The position numbers and the translations under genes are program-made. Below the pieces are notes generated by a model. It saw only the letters and a list, made by a program, of their open reading frames with translations. It did no database searches and was not told the origin of the DNA. A stretch of DNA of 11,888 nucleotides. Origin: Acetobacteraceae bacterium. GTDB taxonomy: Bacteria > Pseudomonadota > Alphaproteobacteria > Acetobacterales > Acetobacteraceae. The stretch spans positions 1 through 11,888 of the forward strand of contig CANJSR010000118.1 in assembly GCA_947476855.1 (NCBI GenBank), in the 5' to 3' direction. Positions 7,144-11,888 of this stretch are shown in pieces (the stretch's first letter is position 1; each line of letters starts with the position of its first letter).

Positions 7144-8805
7144 ATGGCAGTGAAAGACCGGGACGCCCAAGCGCCAGGCTCCCTGGCGTCGATGCGACGA
7201 CATCTGACCAATATCGTCCCCATGCTCCCGGCCCTACGGCTGCCCCGTTGGCTGCTCCCCTGGCAGACCATCCGTTCGGCCGTATTGGGCGGGTTGGTGT
7301 TGGGTGCCGCCACGATGCCGGCCGCCGCCCAAGGGACCATGGCGTCCGAGATCACGATCGGCGTCAGCATGCCGCCACAGCTCGAACCCGTGGTGCAGGC
7401 CCTGTTCGAGGCCGAACTGCATGCGGCGATCGGGCCTATCCAATTCGATGTCCAACACAACGGGTCGCTGAACGCGCTGCGCCAGATCTGCCAGCCACCG
7501 ACCGGTGGAGAACCACGCGTCGTCTTCACGACACGTCCGATGCCCGTCAGCATGTCCAAGGCCTGCAAGACCATGATCGCGGGCACGCTGAACGGGGTGG
7601 AGCTGGGGCGGGAGGCGATCGTCCTGGCCGTGCGCGCCGACACAGCGATGAACGGTCTGGCGACACGGGACGTCTATCACGCGCTGGCGCGCGACACGGC
7701 CGCGGGCGATGAGTTCCGGCGCAACGTCGCGATCCGCTGGTCCGATGTCGGTTCGAGCCTGCCGCAGCAGGATATCCGGTTTCAACTGCCCCCCCGCAGC
7801 GACCACCGCCGCTATCTGTTCGACACGCTGGTCATGGAGGGTGGCTGCCGGTCGGAGGACCTGATCAAGGGCATCTTCGAGGCCAGCCAGCGCACCGCCC
7901 GCTGCACTACGATCCGCATCGACCGCGTCCGCGAAATCGCCCGTGACCACGCCGTCCGCAGCCTGCTCGAAGCGCCGGCGGGCACGATCGGCGTCCTCAG
8001 CTACTACGATGTCGCGGAATCGGACGGAAAGCTGGTCGCCCTCGCGCTCAACGGCGTCACGCCAACCCCGCTGACGATCCAGGAAGGCACCTACCCCTTC
8101 GCCTCCTCCCATTGGATGTACGCCCTGCGAGGCCCAGACCCGGTGACCAAATCGCTCGACCAGGACCGGGAGATCGCGTACCTCATCAACCTTGCGGAAT
8201 CCGAGCAGATGATCGGGCCGAACGGCAGGCTGACTCGGGGGAACCTGATCCCGCTGCCGGCGGATGAACGCGACCTTCAGCGCAGCACGCAGGCCGCTCT
8301 GGAGGAGCCCTATGGCCTGAACTGGGCGATGGGGTGGATGACCAGCGTCGTCACCAATACCTGGAGCGCCGTGACCTACGCGGCCAGCGACCTTCGCTCC
8401 AAGTCCGAGCCGGATCCGGTTGATCTCGCCAAGCTGATGGATACCGCCGGCTACAAGCTGGCCGAGTTCGAATCCTCGGTGGGCCTGATCCCAGGCGCCA
8501 GCATGCTGTTCAAGATTTCGCGGGAGATGTCGGAGTCCGACCGGGATTTCCTGGAACGTGAACTCTACAAGGACTCCCGCGCCCGAAAAAGTCTGCGATC
8601 CGCCGTCCAGCGCCGCCTGATCCAGGCGATCATCGACATCAGCGAGTCGGACGGATTCCAGGTCAGCAAGGTCGACGTCACCCTGCTGCCGCTGCCGAAG
8701 GTCGACCTGACCATCTCCCCCAAGGGCAGCGGCGGATCGGACAGCACCGCCGTGCTGCGCGCCATCGAGCGATTGCAGGAACGGCTGCCGGAGGTTCTGC
8801 GCTAG
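7144..8805 (+). CDS. Secreted PstS-like substrate-binding protein with extra C-terminal region
   Basis: This is a 553-residue exported protein. A long N-region precedes a hydrophobic core (about 45-57) and a cleavage site near AAA-Q (60-63), so the mature protein begins around residue 63. From about 69 to 370 it reads like the phosphate-binding (PBP-like/PstS) fold: ITIGVSMPPQLEPVVQALF, VVFTTRPMPVSMSKA, VELGREAIVLAVR, IRWSDVG, then GTIGVLSYYDVAESDGKLVAL and YPFASSHWMYAL. The canonical PstS GSG and GTDSGT phosphate loops are not conserved (PPRSDHRR stands in the second), so the ligand may differ. Four Cys (116, 141, 235, 254) could form disulfides. Residues about 385-553 form a charged, helix-rich region unlike PstS, which I do not recognise. 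ATG 7144 has GGGGGA five bases upstream; ATG 7192 is possible but has no ribosome binding site. The next gene starts three bases after the stop. Confidence 0.75.
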   Translation: MAVKDRDAQAPGSLASMRRHLTNIVPMLPALRLPRWLLPWQTIRSAVLGGLVLGAATMPAAAQGTMASEITIGVSMPPQLEPVVQALFEAELHAAIGPIQFDVQHNGSLNALRQICQPPTGGEPRVVFTTRPMPVSMSKACKTMIAGTLNGVELGREAIVLAVRADTAMNGLATRDVYHALARDTAAGDEFRRNVAIRWSDVGSSLPQQDIRFQLPPRSDHRRYLFDTLVMEGGCRSEDLIKGIFEASQRTARCTTIRIDRVREIARDHAVRSLLEAPAGTIGVLSYYDVAESDGKLVALALNGVTPTPLTIQEGTYPFASSHWMYALRGPDPVTKSLDQDREIAYLINLAESEQMIGPNGRLTRGNLIPLPADERDLQRSTQAALEEPYGLNWAMGWMTSVVTNTWSAVTYAASDLRSKSEPDPVDLAKLMDTAGYKLAEFESSVGLIPGASMLFKISREMSESDRDFLERELYKDSRARKSLRSAVQRRLIQAIIDISESDGFQVSKVDVTLLPLPKVDLTISPKGSGGSDSTAVLRAIERLQERLPEVLR

Positions 8806-8808
8806 GCC

Positions 8809-10062
8809 ATGACAACCCGGATCCCCCTGCCCCGGCTGATCGGCCGGCGCGCCATTCTCCTTCTCGCGATCATCATCCTGGTGTGCGTCGCGGCCTATCG
8901 CGCCCGACCGCCCGCCAGCCTGACGATCGAAACCGGACCGGTCGGCGGCAGCTATCACCAGGTTGCCCTGCAGTACCGTGATGCCCTGGCCAAGCATGGC
9001 ATCACGGTCAACGTGGTGCCAAAGCCGAACTCGATGGAGATCATCAAGGACGTCGCGGACCCGAACACGGACGTCGATGTCGGCTTCATCGCCCAGGATG
9101 TCCGCGGCATGGCCGGGGAGGCCATCGCGACAATCGGCAAGATTCAGTTGCAGCCGCTGTTCATCTTCGCCAGCGCCGACCTCGGCCGGCGCAGCACGAT
9201 GGATGACCTGCGCGGCAAGCGGATCGTGATGCCGCCGGAGGAGAGCGCGACCAGCGTCGCCGCGGTCAGCGTCCTCGCGCTGTATGACATCACGGCCGAT
9301 AACACCTCGTTCACCTTCATGCCCCTGAACGAAGCAGCGGCGCAGTTGCAGGACGAGAAATTCGATGCCGGCGTCTTCATGCTCGCCCCCGAAAACCCGA
9401 CGATCAAGGCGCTGGCCAGCGACAGTTCGCTGCGCCTGATGCCGTATACCGAGGCACGGGCGGTGGCCAACCACCTGCCCTTCCTCCGGCAGGTCATCCT
9501 GCCGCGCGGCATCTACAACATCGCCGACTCGATCCCGCCCTATGACACGCCCTTGGTCGCCGCCACGGTCGGGGTCGTTATCCGTGACAACCTGCATCCG
9601 TATCTGATCTACAGCCTGCTGGAGGCGATGACGGTCCTGCACCGCCCGCCCACGTTCCTGAGCGGCGCTGGTGAGTTCCCGACCCTTGCCGGCGCGCAGC
9701 TGACCACGCACCCGCTCGCGATGAGCTACTACAAGTCCGGCCTGCCCTGGGCCTATCGCGACCTGCCGCCCTGGCTTGCCAGCATGGTCGACGCCTACGA
9801 TACGCTCGGCCTCGCCCTGCTGCTGATCGCGGCCGTCTTCGTGTTCATCGGCCCGATCGCGGATATGCTCGCAGCCGCGTGCGAGGTGGTGGCGCTGGCG
9901 ATCATCGGGCGGGTCGATCACGGCGTCGCCCGCACCGGCCGCCTGAGCAACCTTCAGCGGAACCTGCTCGGCGTGGCGGAAGCGATCCTGCAACGGGTCG
10001 CGACCAACCACATCGGCGAACGTGTCATCGCGGATATCCGGACCCGCGCTGACCAGGCCTGA
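8809..10062 (+). CDS. Membrane-anchored TAXI-family solute-binding protein
   Basis: This 417-residue protein has an N-terminal signal anchor (about 13-29, RRAILLLAIIILVCVAAY) without an obvious cleavage site. A TAXI/NMT1-type periplasmic binding domain follows (about 37-320): LTIETGPVGGSYHQVA, where the GPxGGxY motif marks TRAP-TAXI receptors, then MEIIKDVADPNTDVDVGFIAQ, LRGKRIVMPPEESATSVAAV and FDAGVFMLAPENP. It then re-enters the membrane (331-349, possibly also 352-367) and ends in a polar tail (370-417). Normal TAXI receptors are soluble and work with a fused DctQM-type permease; none is present here. It is coupled to the upstream PstS-like gene (three-base gap, GGAGG 14 bases upstream). 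Two-end anchoring fits a membrane sensor or docking role, by inference. The stop is three bases from the stop of the convergent peptide-transporter gene. Confidence 0.82.
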   Translation: MTTRIPLPRLIGRRAILLLAIIILVCVAAYRARPPASLTIETGPVGGSYHQVALQYRDALAKHGITVNVVPKPNSMEIIKDVADPNTDVDVGFIAQDVRGMAGEAIATIGKIQLQPLFIFASADLGRRSTMDDLRGKRIVMPPEESATSVAAVSVLALYDITADNTSFTFMPLNEAAAQLQDEKFDAGVFMLAPENPTIKALASDSSLRLMPYTEARAVANHLPFLRQVILPRGIYNIADSIPPYDTPLVAATVGVVIRDNLHPYLIYSLLEAMTVLHRPPTFLSGAGEFPTLAGAQLTTHPLAMSYYKSGLPWAYRDLPPWLASMVDAYDTLGLALLLIAAVFVFIGPIADMLAAACEVVALAIIGRVDHGVARTGRLSNLQRNLLGVAEAILQRVATNHIGERVIADIRTRADQA

Positions 10063-10076
10063 AAGTCAGGCGCTGG
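10053..10076. terminator. Inverted repeat spanning the convergent stop codons
   Basis: CCAG+GCCTGA (10053-10062) pairs with TCAGGC+CTGG (10066-10076, one bulged G) around AAG. The inner arms contain the stop codons of both converging genes. Such an element may serve transcripts from both sides, but it has no T-runs, so it is only a possible bidirectional terminator. Confidence 0.4.
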
Positions 10077-11082
10077 CCAGCATCCGATCGGGGTCGGCCT
10101 CGATCTCGGCATGGAAGTGGCACGCAACGAAGTGCCCTTCCTCCACCGGCGCTAAGGGCGGCTCCTCAGTGGCGCAGCGTTGTTTGGCGAAGGGGCAGCG
10201 GGTCCGAAACCGGCACCCGCTCGGCGGATTGATCGGAGACGGAACTTCACCCTGGATCGCCACCGTGTCGCGCCCGCCGCGGGGTAGGTCGGTCGCCATC
10301 GCGGCCCGCATCAGCGCCCGCGTATAGGGATGCAGTGGCCGGCGATACAACTGTCCCGACGTCGCCACCTCGGCCAGCCGGCCCAGATACATGACCGCGA
10401 CCCGGTTCGACATGAACTCGACCACCGCCAGGTCGTGGGCGATGAACATATAGGTCAGGCCAAGCTGGTCCTGCAGGTCGCGGAGCAGGTTCAGGACCTG
10501 CGCCCGGATCGACACGTCCAGCGCCGACACAGGCTCATCCAGCACGATGAACTTGGGCCGCACGGAAATCGCCCGCGCGATGGCCAGCCGCTGACGCTGC
10601 CCGCCGCTGAACTCATGCGGATACTGGTCGACGGCGCGCTCCGGCAGCCCGACGATCCGCAGCAACTCCCGCACCTGGTCGCGCAGTTCGTTCCCGCGGA
10701 CCGAGCGGTGGACGGTCAGAGGCTCCCCCACCACATCCAGCACGCGATGGCGAGGGTTCAGCGCGCCATACGGGTCCTGCAACACCGCCTGCACATCGCG
10801 GCGGAATGCCCGCTCCTTGGACGCGGAAATCCGGTCCAGCCGGTGGCCGGCGATATCAAGCTCCCCGCCCGTCAGGGGATCGAGATACAGCAGCAGCTTG
10901 CCGATCGTCGTCTTGCCGCAGCCGGATTCACCGACCAACCCGAACGTCTCGCCCGGATTGATGTCGAAACTGACGCCATCCACCGCATGCACGATCCGGC
11001 GTGGCGCCAGGGGGTTCCCGCCGCGCGGCAGCGGGAAGTGCTTGACCATGTTCCGGGCGCTGACCAGCGGAGCATCGGTCAT
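10066..11082 (-). CDS. Peptide ABC transporter ATP-binding protein, OppF/DppF type
   Basis: This is the second ATPase of an oligopeptide/dipeptide (or nickel) importer, acting at the inner face of the membrane. The 338-residue product has Walker A GESGCGKT (51-58), Q-loop Gln102 in QDPYGALNPRH, signature FSGGQ (158-162), Walker B FIVLDEP (178-184) and His216. The QDPYGALNPR string separates the F-type from the D-type subunit. The oligo/dipeptide C-terminal domain follows (HPYTRALM, then NPPSGCRFRTRCPFAKQRC), with Cys290, 296, 303 and 321. In recently studied Dpp/Opp ATPases these four cysteines bind an iron-sulfur cluster. The ATG at 11082 overlaps the upstream stop by four bases, so the pair is coupled. 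The substrate cannot be told without the binding-protein and permease genes, which must lie to the right of the window. Confidence 0.93.
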   Translation of the reverse strand: MTDAPLVSARNMVKHFPLPRGGNPLAPRRIVHAVDGVSFDINPGETFGLVGESGCGKTTIGKLLLYLDPLTGGELDIAGHRLDRISASKERAFRRDVQAVLQDPYGALNPRHRVLDVVGEPLTVHRSVRGNELRDQVRELLRIVGLPERAVDQYPHEFSGGQRQRLAIARAISVRPKFIVLDEPVSALDVSIRAQVLNLLRDLQDQLGLTYMFIAHDLAVVEFMSNRVAVMYLGRLAEVATSGQLYRRPLHPYTRALMRAAMATDLPRGGRDTVAIQGEVPSPINPPSGCRFRTRCPFAKQRCATEEPPLAPVEEGHFVACHFHAEIEADPDRMLASA

Positions 11083-11888
11083 GGCGCGGTCTCCGGATGC
11101 AGCCAGCAGCGGGCGGTGCGGCCAGGTCCGACCGTGACCGAGACCGGATCATCGACCGAGCAGCGCGGCATCACCGACCCGCAGCGCGGCGCGAAGGCAC
11201 AACCCGGCGGCAGGTTCGTCAGATCGGGGATTTGCCCGTCGATCGCCGTCAGGCGCTTCCCGACATGGCCAATGCGCGGGATGGAGGCCAGCAAGGCCCG
11301 CGTATAAGGATGCTTGGGCTCCGTAAAAATCGTCTCCGTCTCTCCGGTCTCCACCGCTCGGCCTGCATACATGATGACCACGCGGTCGGTCAGCCGGCGG
11401 ACGATGCCCAGGTCATGCGTCACCAGGATGATCGCCGTGCCGAGCGTGTCGCGGATGTCGGCCAGCAGGCGAAGGATCTGCTCCTGGATCGTGACGTCAA
11501 GCGCCGTTGTCGGCTCATCTGCCAGCAGTAGGCCGGGTTTCAGGGAGGTGGCCATCGCGGTCAGGATACGCTGCTTCATCCCCCCGCTCATTTGATGGGG
11601 ATAGCTGGTCAGGCGTTCGGCGGGGGAGGGGATTTGCACCAGCCCCATCATCTCCAGCGCCCGTTCCCGGCGTGTCTTCTGCGGCATGTTCGCGTTGTGG
11701 CGCAGGATTTCATCGAACTGACTGCCGACGGTGAACAGCGGGTCCATCGCCGTCATCGGGTTCTGCAACACCATCGTGATGTCACGCCCGCGGATCGACC
11801 GCATCTCCTGGTCCGACTTGTCCAGCAGGTTTTCGCCGCGATAGCGGATTTCTCCGGTCACGTCTGCGTTGTTCGGCAGCATCCGCAC
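11079..11888 (-). CDS. Peptide ABC transporter ATP-binding protein, OppD/DppD type, N-terminus off window
   Basis: The frame is open to the right edge, so the start and the Walker A loop are outside; the first visible residues (RMLPNNADVTGEI) correspond to the segment just after Walker A. The 269 visible residues contain Q-loop Gln42 in MVLQNPMTAMDPL, signature MSGGM (100-104), Walker B LLLADEP (120-126) and switch His158 in LVTHDL. QNPMTAMDP and the SGGMKQR form of the signature are typical of the D-type subunit. The C-terminal oligopeptide domain carries HPYTRALL and LPPGCAFAPRC, with Cys230, 236, 243 and 261 forming the same four-Cys pattern as its partner. D- and F-type ATPases form a heterodimer beneath two permeases; those genes and the solute receptor are expected further upstream on this strand. 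Gene order D-then-F with an ATGA overlap is standard. Confidence 0.93.
   Translation of the reverse strand: MRMLPNNADVTGEIRYRGENLLDKSDQEMRSIRGRDITMVLQNPMTAMDPLFTVGSQFDEILRHNANMPQKTRRERALEMMGLVQIPSPAERLTSYPHQMSGGMKQRILTAMATSLKPGLLLADEPTTALDVTIQEQILRLLADIRDTLGTAIILVTHDLGIVRRLTDRVVIMYAGRAVETGETETIFTEPKHPYTRALLASIPRIGHVGKRLTAIDGQIPDLTNLPPGCAFAPRCGSVMPRCSVDDPVSVTVGPGRTARCWLHPETAP

Noticed and set aside
7234..10011. 925-codon open frame on the minus strand across both binding-protein genes
   Set aside because: It is antisense to two well-supported genes, has no start signal or recognisable domain and is rich in Gln/Gly/Arg/Asp as expected of mirror frames in GC-rich DNA, where CTA, TTA and TCA codons are rare on the coding strand.
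10330..11307. 325-codon plus-strand open frame over the peptide ABC ATPase genes
   Set aside because: Antisense to two ATPases with full motifs and a standard ATGA overlap; product is His/Gln/Arg-rich without a domain.

Overview
The window is high-GC coding DNA with little non-coding space. Its gene content and protein style point to an alphaproteobacterium, most likely an Acetobacteraceae or Rhodospirillales relative. The main grounds are the short HRDC-less RNase D, the Ala/Pro-rich extended LptA and the kdsD-lptC-lptA-lptB-...-rpoN order. The assignment to family is an inference from sequence style. No mobile elements, tRNA or rRNA genes, or CRISPR arrays were seen.

Left part (1-4405): the 3' end of an RNase D gene is followed by a 355-base stretch without a conventional gene. 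That stretch holds a 26-codon hydrophobic small ORF with a good ribosome binding site, flanked by strong inverted repeats. Next is a tightly overlapped lipopolysaccharide block: kdsD (arabinose-5-phosphate isomerase, first step to Kdo), lptC, lptA and lptB (transport of LPS across the periplasm). Each gene start overlaps the preceding stop by 1-4 bases, so the four genes are almost certainly one translationally coupled operon. Two of them (kdsD and lptA) start with TTG. kdsC, which sits between kdsD and lptC in enterobacteria, is absent.

Middle part (4406-7070): a class I SAM-dependent methyltransferase of unknown substrate sits between lptB and rpoN, which are direct neighbours in many proteobacteria. 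rpoN (sigma-54) is complete, with an HTH and an intact RpoN box. Its upstream gap contains a 15/16 match to the sigma-54 -24/-12 promoter consensus with exact spacing. It also contains a palindrome about 100 bases upstream of the predicted transcription start and a perfect 15-base palindrome just before the start codon. This suggests that rpoN is autoregulated.

Right part (7071-11888): in place of the common rpoN neighbours hpf and ptsN there is a two-gene unit. It encodes a secreted PstS-like binding protein with an unrecognised C-terminal region, and a TAXI-type binding protein anchored in the membrane at both ends. No permease or ATPase lies beside them on this strand, so they may be a permease-less ligand-sensing or capture pair. 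This is the strongest candidate here for something undescribed. Facing them, with only three bases between the stop codons, are two minus-strand genes for the ATPases of an Opp/Dpp-type peptide ABC transporter. The upstream one is cut by the window edge.
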